NCBI RefSeq assembly: GCF_000410875.1
Contig: NZ_AROI01000008.1
Coordinates: 1 to 64,000, forward strand
Reading direction: 5' to 3'
From: Halopseudomonas pelagia CL-AP6
GTDB lineage: Bacteria > Pseudomonadota > Gammaproteobacteria > Pseudomonadales > Pseudomonadaceae
DNA: 64,000 nt
Positions within the stretch are counted from its first letter, which is position 1; every line of letters starts with the position of its first letter. The notes under the pieces are model-generated. The model had not been told where the DNA came from. It worked only from the letters and a program-made list of their open reading frames with translations, and searched no databases. A program made the translations under genes and the position numbers. Positions 51,721 through 60,700 of the stretch are shown piece by piece.

Positions 51721-53119
51721 GGGTGCTGTCTTCGCTACCCGCACTCAGGCTATTATAACAGTTCACTAGGTACTGCCAGTCAACGTCCGGCATCGCGCCA
51801 CGGTGGCGCTGCAACTGATCCAGGTCGTGGCTAACTGCGGGCCCGCGCAGCAGACGGCGGCGACTCTTCTCCAGATCCAGCAGTGCGACGAGCGCCTGAG
51901 CACCATCAACCCGCACGTAGATGTGCTTGGCATACAGGCACCCGTGCTGGCGTCGACCCTGATGCAGGCGCCAGAGCACCTGCGCCAGTTGCTGCAACAC
52001 CGCGTGGCGCTGCAGCATGCTGATGGGCTCGGCATACCAGTCTTGCAGGCTGACATAACCCTGCAGCTCCTCAGTGATCAGCAGCGCCTGCCATTGACCG
52101 GCATGGCGCCGGGCAGCGCAGAACACGCGCCGGGGCACCGGCACACCGAGTTCTTCACAGACCTGCAACGCCTGCTCTTCGCGCAGCACCGTGGGACGAC
52201 CGAAGGGGTGCAGCAGACTGCGATAGGTATGCCCCACCTGTTGCTTGCTGTAGAGCCGCGGGCGGCCCGCTGCCAGCGCCGGCAAAAGCTTCACGCCGCT
52301 TTCGCCGCCACGGCGCAGGTTCGGTGCCTCGACCCACTCGCCCTGCATATCCCACCAGCGATCAAAACGCGAGTCGCTGAACGACAGCAGCCGGCTGTCG
52401 GCAGGCGAGACGGCGCTCACGCGCGCACCTTGCGCAGTACTGCGCAGTACGTAGACCCGCCACATGGCGTAGCCAGGCAGAAAGTCTCGCCGGCTGATCT
52501 GCTCGAAGCCAGCTTCGCGAAATTCCGCCTCAATCACCTCCCGCGCGACCACAAAGCGATTCTGATTCTGGCCGTTTTGGCCCTTTGCCGCACGGCGCGC
52601 TTCCAGCCGGCGGCGCTTCATCGCCTTGTAGTTGCCGTCCACCCACAGCGAGATAATCAGCGTGTCGCGGGTGACCCGTGCGAACTCGCGCAACAGCGCG
52701 ATGCGGTGCTCATGGTCAGCGACATGATGAATCAGACGCATACAGAAGATGCTGTCTACGGCGTTGTCACCCAGCTCGATATCAAAGGCCGAAGTCTGGA
52801 AAGTCTTGACCCGCGCAACCAATTCCGATGCCTGCCCCTGGCGCGCGGTATTTAGCATGTCGGCGGAGTAATCTGCGGCGAGAATCATGCGGTTGGGTGC
52901 CTCGGCTAGCAGCGGCCAGAAGCGGCCCGCGCCGCAGGGCAAATCAAGTACCAGATTGGGTTCACCAGCATCTTTAAGAGCGCGACGGGCTAACTGCATG
53001 TCGCGCCAGGTGGACAAGCGCCGAGCCAGGCCAGTGCGATGTTTGGTCAGATACTGCTGAGCATGATCGCTGTCGTACTTGCTGGAAAACGCGAGTTCAA
53101 TCGGTTTGCTATCCGACAT
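51710..53119 (-). CDS. SAM methyltransferase fused to an LPS-kinase-like domain
   Basis: 469 residues. Residues ~20-210 are a class I methyltransferase (LVLDLPCGAGRFWPLLAEA, LAADYSADMLNTARQ, FCMRLIHHVADHEHRI). Residues ~290-460 are a lipopolysaccharide kinase of the InaA/WaaP type (VLREEQALQVCEELGVPVPR, HGCLYAKHIYV as catalytic loop, LLDLEKSRRRL as metal-binding motif). In many pseudomonads I would expect these as two adjacent genes next to colRS; here they are one protein. Likely modifies LPS core or another envelope lipid. Confidence 0.85.
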   Translation of the reverse strand: MSDSKPIELAFSSKYDSDHAQQYLTKHRTGLARRLSTWRDMQLARRALKDAGEPNLVLDLPCGAGRFWPLLAEAPNRMILAADYSADMLNTARQGQASELVARVKTFQTSAFDIELGDNAVDSIFCMRLIHHVADHEHRIALLREFARVTRDTLIISLWVDGNYKAMKRRRLEARRAAKGQNGQNQNRFVVAREVIEAEFREAGFEQISRRDFLPGYAMWRVYVLRSTAQGARVSAVSPADSRLLSFSDSRFDRWWDMQGEWVEAPNLRRGGESGVKLLPALAAGRPRLYSKQQVGHTYRSLLHPFGRPTVLREEQALQVCEELGVPVPRRVFCAARRHAGQWQALLITEELQGYVSLQDWYAEPISMLQRHAVLQQLAQVLWRLHQGRRQHGCLYAKHIYVRVDGAQALVALLDLEKSRRRLLRGPAVSHDLDQLQRHRGAMPDVDWQYLVNCYNSLSAGSEDSTHAT

Positions 53120-53178
53120 GGCGATGGATCCTGGAAAATGATGTGCTGCCAGACTAGGCAGCAGCGGATCAACGCACT

Positions 53179-53196
53179 GTCAAAAGGATGTCAAAA
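53179..53196. promoter_or_regulatory. Direct repeat upstream of the methyltransferase-kinase gene
   Basis: GTCAAAA occurs twice with an 11-bp period (53179-53185, 53190-53196), the spacing used by OmpR-family regulators. On the minus strand each copy also supplies a TTGACA-like -35. It lies 60 bp upstream of the gene. Confidence 0.4.
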
Positions 53197-53210
53197 TTTC
53201 GTTAAAAGCC

Positions 53211-54473
53211 TCATCCCAGGCGGACTTCGAAACAGCTGCCAACCGGGCGCAGCGAATACATATGCACCTCCCAATCCTGATGCGCACAGATCCGCTTGAC
53301 CAGCGATAGCCCCAGCCCAAGGCCCTCGCCGCGCGCCTCGCTACCGCGAACAAAGGGCTCAAAGATCCTCGTTTGCTGCTCAGCGGGCACTCCCTGTCCG
53401 GAGTCTTCGACGCGGAAACCACTGGTGGTCAATAGTAGTCTCACCTCACCCTGTTCAGTGTAATGCAGGGCGTTGCGTAGCAGGTTCGACATCACGGTAC
53501 CAAGCAGCCCGACGTGATAGCTGCCATGGTCTTCCTGCTCGACGAGCAAATGGAACTTGAGCCCCTTATCAACGAACGCATGCTGCCAACGCTCGGCCTG
53601 TTCCTGCGCCACTTGCAGCAGACTGGCGTTGCCGACCAGTCGCTCAGGCCGGGCTTTCGAGCGCGCCAGCAGCAGGAAGGTCTCGACCAGCCCGCGCATT
53701 TCCTCCGCCGCACGCTGGATCCGTGCCACCTGGCGCTGCTCGCGCTCAGCCAAGGGCGCCGCGTCCAGCAGCTCGGCCGAGCTGGCGATGATCATCAGGG
53801 GCGTGCGCAGCTCATGACTGACGTCACTGGTGAACAGCCGCTCACGCTCCAGCGAGCGGCGCAGTTGACCCAGGGTGGCATCGAACGACTCCGCCAGATT
53901 GCCGACCTCATCCTGCGGATAGTCCGGCGCCAGCGCCGGTGCGATGGTCAGCAACTGATCACGGTGGCGTACCTGTCCGGCCAGGCGGATGATCGGCGCC
54001 ATAATCCGCCGCGCCATCAACCTGCCCAGCAGCCAGGCAAAAAGGACGCTGAGTAGAAAGCCGGCCAGCACAATAGCGAACAGCGCATTCTCGCGCGCCT
54101 CGAACTCGGCCTGATCCTGTACCAGCACATAGCGCTGGGTGCCGATGTCGCGGATGAACACGTAGGCCACATCATCTTCGGTGACCAGCTCGCTGAAACC
54201 CTGTTCCATCTCCGCCAGTTTGGCTGGGATCTCGGAATCGGTCATGTGTGACGCATACAGGCGGGTCTTGGCGTCCAGCCGGGGCGGCAGGCCCAGCGCC
54301 AAGTCTTCCTGCAGTATGGTGTCAAGCTCGTCGCTCATCTCCCGCGAGACCAGATGCTCTTCAACAAAGTGCACGATGGCGACAATACCCAGCGAAAACA
54401 CCCCGCTGACCACCAGCGTCATCAGCGTGAAGGCAATAACGATACGCCGGACCAGCGGCTGCTTAGGCATCAT
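53211..54473 (-). CDS. colS: Sensor histidine kinase ColS
   Basis: 420 residues. Membrane helices at about 9-31 and 130-152 bracket a ~95-residue, strongly acidic periplasmic sensor (EEHLVSREMSDELDTILQED), suited to metal sensing as reported for ColS. Then HAMP, H-box TSDVSHELRTPLMIIASSAE, N-box NLLRNALHY and GLGLGLSLVKRI. The start overlaps the colR stop by 4 bp. The pairing and the high similarity of its partner to ColR support the name. Confidence 0.87.
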   Translation of the reverse strand: MMPKQPLVRRIVIAFTLMTLVVSGVFSLGIVAIVHFVEEHLVSREMSDELDTILQEDLALGLPPRLDAKTRLYASHMTDSEIPAKLAEMEQGFSELVTEDDVAYVFIRDIGTQRYVLVQDQAEFEARENALFAIVLAGFLLSVLFAWLLGRLMARRIMAPIIRLAGQVRHRDQLLTIAPALAPDYPQDEVGNLAESFDATLGQLRRSLERERLFTSDVSHELRTPLMIIASSAELLDAAPLAEREQRQVARIQRAAEEMRGLVETFLLLARSKARPERLVGNASLLQVAQEQAERWQHAFVDKGLKFHLLVEQEDHGSYHVGLLGTVMSNLLRNALHYTEQGEVRLLLTTSGFRVEDSGQGVPAEQQTRIFEPFVRGSEARGEGLGLGLSLVKRICAHQDWEVHMYSLRPVGSCFEVRLG

Positions 54474-55147
54474 TGCGGGCGCTCCGCGAGACAGTAGCCT
54501 ATCCCGTGCACGGTATGGATAAGCGGTAATGCAAAAGGCTTGTCGACCACCTGCCGCAGTTGATGTATGTGGCTACGCAGGCTATCACTGTCTGGAAGCT
54601 CCTCGCCCCACAACGCTTCCTCGAGAATGGCGCGGCGCAATACCGCCGGGCTTCGGCGCATCAGCAGCTCCAGCAGCTTGAGACCCACCCGGTTGAGTTT
54701 GAGCTCTTGCCCAGCCCGGCTGACCTGCAGAGTATCCAGATCGTAGCTCAGATCAGCCACCGCCAGTATGTGTCGCGAACTGCCCTGGCTGCGGCGCAGA
54801 ATCGCCTCAATGCGGGCTACCAGCTCGGACAGCGCAAACGGTTTGATCAAATAATCATCAGCGCCGCTGCGCAACCCTTCAAGCCGGTCATCCAACTCGT
54901 CGCGGGCGGTTAGCATAATGATCGGCGTATCGCGTCCGGCATCCTCACGTAAACGCTGGCAGACCTGATAACCGTCCATGCCGGGCAGCATGATGTCCAA
55001 CACGATCAGATCGTAGTGCTCACTGACCGCCAGATGCAGGCCGGTGACACCGTCCTGCGCGCAGTCCACGGTGTAGCCCTTGAGCTGCAGATAATCGAGC
55101 ACGTTGGCCAGAATATCGCGGTTATCCTCAATCACCAGAATGCGCAT
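54470..55147 (-). CDS. colR: Response regulator ColR
   Basis: 225 residues from the ATG at 55147. Receiver domain MRILVIEDNRDILANVLDYL with phospho-Asp in LIVLDIMLPGMDGYQVCQRL, then IIMLTARDELDDRLEGLRSG, and a winged helix ending SLRSHIHQLRQVVDKPF. The opening is nearly that of Pseudomonas ColR. ColR controls envelope-maintenance genes. A ColR-type box lies in the divergent region at 55184. Confidence 0.9.
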   Translation of the reverse strand: MRILVIEDNRDILANVLDYLQLKGYTVDCAQDGVTGLHLAVSEHYDLIVLDIMLPGMDGYQVCQRLREDAGRDTPIIMLTARDELDDRLEGLRSGADDYLIKPFALSELVARIEAILRRSQGSSRHILAVADLSYDLDTLQVSRAGQELKLNRVGLKLLELLMRRSPAVLRRAILEEALWGEELPDSDSLRSHIHQLRQVVDKPFALPLIHTVHGIGYCLAERPQ

Positions 55148-55183
55148 GCGCAACTACCCCCCTCGCCCGATCGGGCCGCTGAA

Positions 55184-55199
55184 TTAACACTTTTTTCAC
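55184..55199 (+). promoter_or_regulatory. ColR-type box
   Basis: TTAACACTTTTTTCAC fits the pattern I recall for Pseudomonas ColR sites (YYnASnnYTTTTTCAC) at every position. It reads towards the small ORF and phosphatase genes, about 70 bp before the first start. Confidence 0.65.
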
Positions 55200-55269
55200 A
55201 GCGCCTTGACGAAGCGCTGACAGCAGTATGCGCACACTGACGCCGTTGATCTCAACTACGGACAGTAAA

Positions 55270-55383
55270 ATGCCACTACTCAAAACCGCACAACTGCGCT
55301 TCCTTGCCCTGCTCACTGCGCTTTGGCTCGGGGTATTCGTTCTCACTCGCTCGGCACTGCTGAGCTGGCAGCAACCACATTGA
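55270..55383 (+). CDS. Possible 37-residue membrane peptide or leader
   Basis: ATG at 55270, one hydrophobic helix (LRFLALLTALWLGVFVLTRS), stop overlapping the TTG start of the phosphatase gene. It could be a small membrane protein, or the truncated first helix of a larger membrane protein such as an LTA-synthase-like enzyme (compare the first helix of the 49197-51263 protein). Evidence is limited to coupling, composition and a ColR box upstream. Confidence 0.4.
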   Translation: MPLLKTAQLRFLALLTALWLGVFVLTRSALLSWQQPH

Positions 55384-56096
55384 AGCCACTTAGACTTCTT
55401 CTATGGCTAAGCCTGCCACTTGGCGCGCTGGCGGTCGTCGCCCTCTCCCGGCCCGACCTGCTGCGCAGCGATCAGGTGTATGTGCCCGCTCCGACCCTGC
55501 ATGCCGGACAGGCGCGACCGGCCAACTGGGCCACACTCATAGATCCAGACCTGCGCCTGTACCGCATGGGGTCGCACCTGTTTCGCAGTGCGCTGCCCGA
55601 CCGCGAAGACCTGCCGGCGCTGCAGGCGCAGGGCATTAGCACGGTGATCAACTTCTACCAGCACGAAGATGACTGGCTCACCGGCAGCCCGCTGGATGCA
55701 GTGCATCTGCCTCTGCACGCCGACCGAATCACCGACACCGACGTAATCCGCGTGCTGCGCGCCATCCGCGACGCACAGCAGCACGGTGGTGTATTGATTC
55801 ACTGTAAGCATGGCCAAAACCGCACCGGCGTTATGGCCGCTATGTACCGCGTAATCTACGATGGCTGGAGCCAGGAGCAGGCCATGGCTGAGATGCTGGA
55901 AGGCGGTTTCGGTACAGCAGAGCGTATGAGCGACGCCATCGGGTACCTCGACCGAGTGGATGTGGCAGCGATGCGTGAGGCCATGGCCTCTGGCGCGTGC
56001 AGCACAGGCACTCTGACATGGTGTCATATAAGTGACTGGTGGCGGCGGGAGCCTGAAGAACAGGATGAGCGAGTGGCCGCCACCCGTACCCACTAG
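55380..56096 (+). CDS. Membrane-anchored dual-specificity/tyrosine-type phosphatase
   Basis: 238 residues with a TTG start at 55380 that overlaps the preceding stop; an ATG in frame is not available nearby. An N-terminal hydrophobic anchor (LKPLRLLLWLSLPLGALAVV) is followed by the phosphatase domain with LYRMGSHLFRSALPDREDL and the CX5R loop HCKHGQNRTG. It probably works in the periplasm or at the outer face of the inner membrane, removing phosphate from an envelope lipid or sugar, in line with the ColR box upstream. Confidence 0.8.
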   Translation: MKPLRLLLWLSLPLGALAVVALSRPDLLRSDQVYVPAPTLHAGQARPANWATLIDPDLRLYRMGSHLFRSALPDREDLPALQAQGISTVINFYQHEDDWLTGSPLDAVHLPLHADRITDTDVIRVLRAIRDAQQHGGVLIHCKHGQNRTGVMAAMYRVIYDGWSQEQAMAEMLEGGFGTAERMSDAIGYLDRVDVAAMREAMASGACSTGTLTWCHISDWWRREPEEQDERVAATRTH

Positions 56097-56128
56097 ACTC
56101 TCCTGAACTCGACACATAAGCACAACGG

Positions 56129-56485
56129 TTAGTCCTCCATGACGGTAAAACCCCGCAATGCTTGACTCGCCTCCACATAAGCCTCGCTCTGGATCCAATG
56201 ACCCTTGCCCGGCAGCATCAGAACCTGCAGATCCCTGATACGCTGGTTCATTCTTGTTCTGAGCTGTTCTTCACTGGCACCACGGATGGTGCTGTCGGCA
56301 CTACCGACCAGGAACCATACCGGGCAGGTAATCGGAGCATAGCGATACGGCTACATCCAGCGCCAGTTCTCGTCGAGGTTGCGGTAATAGTTGATGCCCC
56401 CAGTAAAACCACAGTGCCGGTAGGCTTCAACGTAATACGCCAGCGCTTCATCGGTCGCCAGCTCGGCTGCTCGCGCGGACCGCCC
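56129..56485 (-). pseudogene. C-terminal half of an epoxide-hydrolase-like alpha/beta-hydrolase with internal stop
   Basis: One minus-strand frame reads EALAYYVEAYRHCGFTGGIN, YYRNLDENWRWM, then TAG, then YAPITCPVWFLVGSAD and LPGKGHWIQSEAYVEASQAL before its true stop TAA at 56129-56131. These are the cap region, acid loop and catalytic His region of the epoxide-hydrolase group. The N-terminal half with the nucleophile is missing. It joins a GFA remnant on the right. Confidence 0.8.
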
Positions 56486-56489
56486 AGCT

Positions 56490-56590
56490 AGCCTATTCGG
56501 GGCTCCCAGATGGACTTCGATTTCGTCTGCGCTGCCAGGGGAAACACCTCACTGACATAAAAGAGCGCGCCATGATGTTTGCGGCAAGAT
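56490..56590 (-). pseudogene. Internally deleted GFA gene remnant
   Basis: The minus strand encodes CRKHHGALFYVSEVFP, matching residues 32-47 of the GFA protein at 42-434, then shifts frame to ADEIEVHLGAP, matching residues ~78-89. The part between, holding CPHCG, is deleted. It abuts the start of the hydrolase remnant and the stop of the 341-aa gene. Confidence 0.75.
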
Positions 56591-57615
56591 TAAAATCGGC
56601 CGCGACGGAACCAAGCTGCGAGCAAGTTGCGCTCTGGCAGCTTGCGCCACTGCAGAACGGACAGGCTTAGCGCCAGACCTGCGGCTATGCCACCCAGGCC
56701 CATGCCGATCAACTCAAGGGCTTGCCATCCTCTCATATTAAAGACGGCCAGAGCGAGAAGCGCCAGCAGAAAGCAACTGATTGACCAGGTCAGGTAGCCC
56801 CACCAGGTAAAGTCGAAGCCCTCCAGACCCAGAGTATTGACCGGCTCGTCCGGTTGCCTCCCGCCGACCTCGGATTCAAAGTCAAGCAGCATTTTCAGAT
56901 CCAGACGCTGGCTTTTGGTTTCCAGCATGGCTACGCCAACCAGATCCAGATTGGGCATGTCCTTGAGGCTGCTCCAGAGCACGGTCTCTACACCGTAAGC
57001 GCTGAGGTAGGCTTTGGTTACCTGCGGCCTGTGCACCACCTGCAGGTAACGGCCGTCCAGCAGGGCGAAACAACGCCAGTAGCGTCCGGTTACCTCAACC
57101 AACTTGATACGCTCGGGGGCCGGGTAGCTCTTGGGTGTGACCTTGGCCGCGATGGGCAGATCGCCGTGCTCGCGCATAAAGGCCACGCGGTGCTTGCCCT
57201 CGTTGGCCACCAGAATGCCCAGCGGTTGGTACCACCAGTACTGCGCCTTGGACAGGTAGTCCTTGTGATGTGTGGAGTAATGCTCGATGACCTGCGAGAC
57301 GCGTTCCGGCGGAATGTTGTGCGGCATGCCTTTGATCGAGGCGCTCAGTACCTGGCGGCAGTCCACCATAGCTTCAAAAGGTTGATAGACTGGATCGCGC
57401 TCGCTATCCAGAAAGGGCACCACTACTGCGAGGAAGGACGAGCCGAAGTAGGCACAACTGTTAGCGGTGCCCATCCAGTCGTCCTGAAAGGCCTGAAGGA
57501 CTGGGTCGCGTGAGTCCATATCCATGCGGTACTTGAGGTCGCAAAGTGCCCGTGAGGCCGCTTGCATGCATTCAGAAACCTGCAGATCCAGTGCATCGTC
57601 CAATGTAGTGGTCAT
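56590..57615 (-). CDS. Unknown membrane-anchored protein with ParB-like motif
   Basis: 341 residues. The first ~260 are soluble; a central stretch (GILVANEGKHRVAFMREHGD, LPIAAKVTPKSYP) resembles the ParB/sulfiredoxin-like fold in which GxHR binds nucleotide. The C-terminus has two membrane helices (WWGYLTWSISCFLLALLALA; ALELIGMGLGGIAAGLALSL) and a basic tail. No family is recognised with confidence. The gene stands alone with remnants downstream and a terminator region upstream. Confidence 0.75.
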   Translation of the reverse strand: MTTTLDDALDLQVSECMQAASRALCDLKYRMDMDSRDPVLQAFQDDWMGTANSCAYFGSSFLAVVVPFLDSERDPVYQPFEAMVDCRQVLSASIKGMPHNIPPERVSQVIEHYSTHHKDYLSKAQYWWYQPLGILVANEGKHRVAFMREHGDLPIAAKVTPKSYPAPERIKLVEVTGRYWRCFALLDGRYLQVVHRPQVTKAYLSAYGVETVLWSSLKDMPNLDLVGVAMLETKSQRLDLKMLLDFESEVGGRQPDEPVNTLGLEGFDFTWWGYLTWSISCFLLALLALAVFNMRGWQALELIGMGLGGIAAGLALSLSVLQWRKLPERNLLAAWFRRGRF

Positions 57616-57708
57616 CGTGCCTCCTTGGCGTTTTTCTAACTAACAACAGACTAACGAGCTTGCGCCTGAACTTTCTTTTGCCCGCCTTGGGAACCGCTGC
57701 CGCGTCCC

Positions 57709-57740
57709 AAAAAAATGCCCAGCAAATGCCGGGCTTTTTT
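57709..57740 (-). terminator. Rho-independent terminator of the surface-protein operon
   Basis: On the minus strand GCCCGGCA and TGCTGGGC pair (one mismatch) around TT, followed by ATTTTTTT. A T run on the plus side makes it bidirectional. Confidence 0.85.
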
Positions 57741-57759
57741 GTTTACAGCGTTGCCGAAC

Positions 57760-60700
57760 TCAGTAGAAACCAACCATGTTCAGGTACCAGCCCTTGTAGC
57801 GGTAGTCGTGCCGGGTCAGGTCGTCGCTGAAGTCGGTGAAGTTGTAACCCACACCGAGTCTCAGGTTTTCTCCCACATCCCGGTCGACTCCCGCCAGCCA
57901 GCCCTGACGGGTGCCACCATCGCGGACATCCAGCCAACGGTATTCGCCCAACGCACTCCACTTGCCAGCCAAGCTGTAACGCGCCTGACCGGCCATGAAG
58001 CGTGTACGACTGTCGAACCACTCACCACTGGCACGGCCGGCACGGGCTTCGCCATAACGCTCAGCCAGCTTACCGGCAAACTCCCAGCGCTGATCCAGGC
58101 GGTAGGTGCCTTCCAGAGCCAGCACATGCGAGCGCTGATCGAACCAGGCAGTGGACTGCTCCTGCTCGAAGGTCGAGCGGTCATACAGGTAGGTGTACTT
58201 GCCGAGCAGGCCCCAGCGTACCGAATCGGCTGGCCGCCAGGCGAAGCCAATGTTGCTTTCGATAAACTTGGCGCCCTGCAACTGGTCGATCTGGTCGCGG
58301 GTGTCGGAGTAGTTGAAGCGTCCGGCGATGCGCCAGTCATCATTCAGCTTGTGCATAAGCCGGTTGGTGGTCAGCCACTGACGACGGCGCTCGGCACCGG
58401 TGTCGCGGCGCCATTCCAGCGCGCTGGTCCAGGAGGTGTCGGCGGAGTTGTGGCCACCGCGCAGGCTGGCTGCGTTGCGATCCACTACACCGTTGGCGCC
58501 TTCCAGCTCGGCTTTCTGCAGGGTAAAGCCGTAGAACCAGTTATCCACCGGGTAGAAGTCCATACCGTAGGTATGCGCCATACCCTGCTCATTGTTCGAC
58601 TTTAGCCATTGGCTTTCGTTGAACAGGCTGGTCTTGTTCGATACGCGCCAGCGTTGGCCAAGGGTCAGGCCGCCGGGGTTGCCGCCAAACAGCGGGTCGG
58701 TTTCCGCGGAGCGGTCGGTGGAGTAAGTGTAGCCGCCGTATAGCGTATGGTCGGCGGCCAGCCGGTACTCACCATCCACTGCCACGGCATCACCACGCGA
58801 GCCGTTAGTAACCTCAGCACCGATGCTGGATAGATCACCGAACAGGTAACGACCACCCAGAGACAGCGCGTCGTTGTTGCGGTAATCGCCGCTGTTGCTC
58901 AGCGTGGTTTGCCCGGTACCAAACAGCTCAATCGAAGGATTGAGGCGGTGAACATAGCGCAGGGCGAAGAGGCTGCCGTCGGCGCTGCTGCCGCCGCGGG
59001 TTTCCTCGACCTGACGCAGTTCTGCGGCCAGACGATCGTCTTCACGCAGACGCAGCTCACCCATCAGCTGGGCTTGATCAAAGGCATCAAGACCCCGCTC
59101 GGCGCGGCTCAGACGGCCGCTGACCGACAGCTCGTCACTCAGCTCGCCGGCAAACTCGGCGCCCTTCTCCACGATCGGCATGCCGAGGTCAAAGCGGCTG
59201 ACCGAATAGCCACGGTCCACATCCCGATACCAGCCGCCCATAGCCCACTCGCGCTCGGTATAGCCGAGTTCACGCAGGTTGGCCCGCGCCTCTGCGGAGT
59301 AGGCGTCGCCTTCACGCGCGCCTTCGGGGTTGATGCGGGTAAAGCTCAGACCGCCGTTGTCGGAGCGGAACACCGAAGTCGCCGTGGATTCGGTACGGGC
59401 CTGCTCGACCTTGATATAAGTACCGCGACCGGCCTGCAGGGTGGCGTCAACGCCCATCAGGCGATAGTCGTCGGCGTCACGCTTTTCATCGACATAGGTC
59501 GCACCTATGGCCAGGTGATCACCAAACCATTGCTTGCCGCGAGCACCTGCGGTCAGATCGCCGTACTCGAGACCACGGGAAATGTACTCGTAATCCACCA
59601 GCACAATGTTCTGGTAGCCGCCCAGGGGCGTATCGCGGGTTAGGCTCGGTGCGTTGTCACGGCTGATCTGCATCAGCGGACGGGTCAGGATCAGACGACC
59701 CTGCAGCTCGTCGACCTGGTAATCTACATCACGCACCAGTGGCACCCGGGCTTCGACCCGGCCGGTGGTGGGGTCGCGCATTTCCAGCACAACCTGATCC
59801 GAGCCCGGCAGAATGTCGGTGTGTTTCAGGTAATAGAGGCTACCGCCGGTGCCGAGAAACTCACTGTGGCCCTGGCCGGTTTGCGCTTCGGAACCAAACA
59901 CCCGTACTTCACTACGAGGATCGCCCAGGGGTGTGCTTTCGCGGCTGCGCCATTTCAGCGCGGCACCGTAAAGACTACGCACATACTGGGCGTGCTCGGT
60001 GCCAGTCAGGCCAGTCTGGAAGTTGCCCCAGAGTGCCTGGTTCTGGTCCCAGTCGACGCGTACATAGAGCTTGCCCTGGGTATCCACGTCACGCACAGCT
60101 GTGGAGTCGTCACCATAGACCGGATAGTAGGCATCCGGGTCTAGGCGGCGGAACACATCCTGCGGATCGGCGCGGAAGAAGCCGGTGAACAGGTCGCTGG
60201 TGCGTTGTTCCGTGGTATCGGCCTGAGCGGTAATCAAGTATTTGCCCTGCACCTTGCCCTTCAGATAAAAGGCCAGACGCCCCTCGACCAGAAAGTTCTC
60301 GTAACGATCATCGGCCGACAGTGCCTCAACCGAGCCGCTCACGCGGTTGTCCGATGCGGTTACGTCAGCAATGGCTACCAGGAACATATAGCGGCCGCTG
60401 ACATCAACGCTGAGCACTTCTTCAATCCGCTGGCCTTCGCCCGCGACGCTGACAGCAAAGTCATGGGTGCCAACCGGCAGCAGATATTCGGCAACAAAAC
60501 GGCGATTTACATCTACCGGAATCGACTGGTCGTTGACCGTCAGGCGATAGCCCTCGGGCACATTTTCACCGCGCAGGCGCACCCGAGAGCCGTAGATGGC
60601 GATGTTCTGCTGACGCAAATTGCTGCCCTGGCCGTAACTGGTCTGCAGCAGCCGGCGGCGCTCCAGCTCGACGGCAGACAGGTCGCGCAGATTGCTATCG

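Noticed and set aside
51803..52855. Plus-strand open frame of 350 codons opposite the methyltransferase-kinase gene
   Set aside because: Antisense shadow; no ribosome site and no family resemblance.
58909..59643. Plus-strand frame of 244 codons opposite the barrel protein
   Set aside because: Composition rich in Ala, Gly and Thr without domain features; the minus strand is the coding strand.
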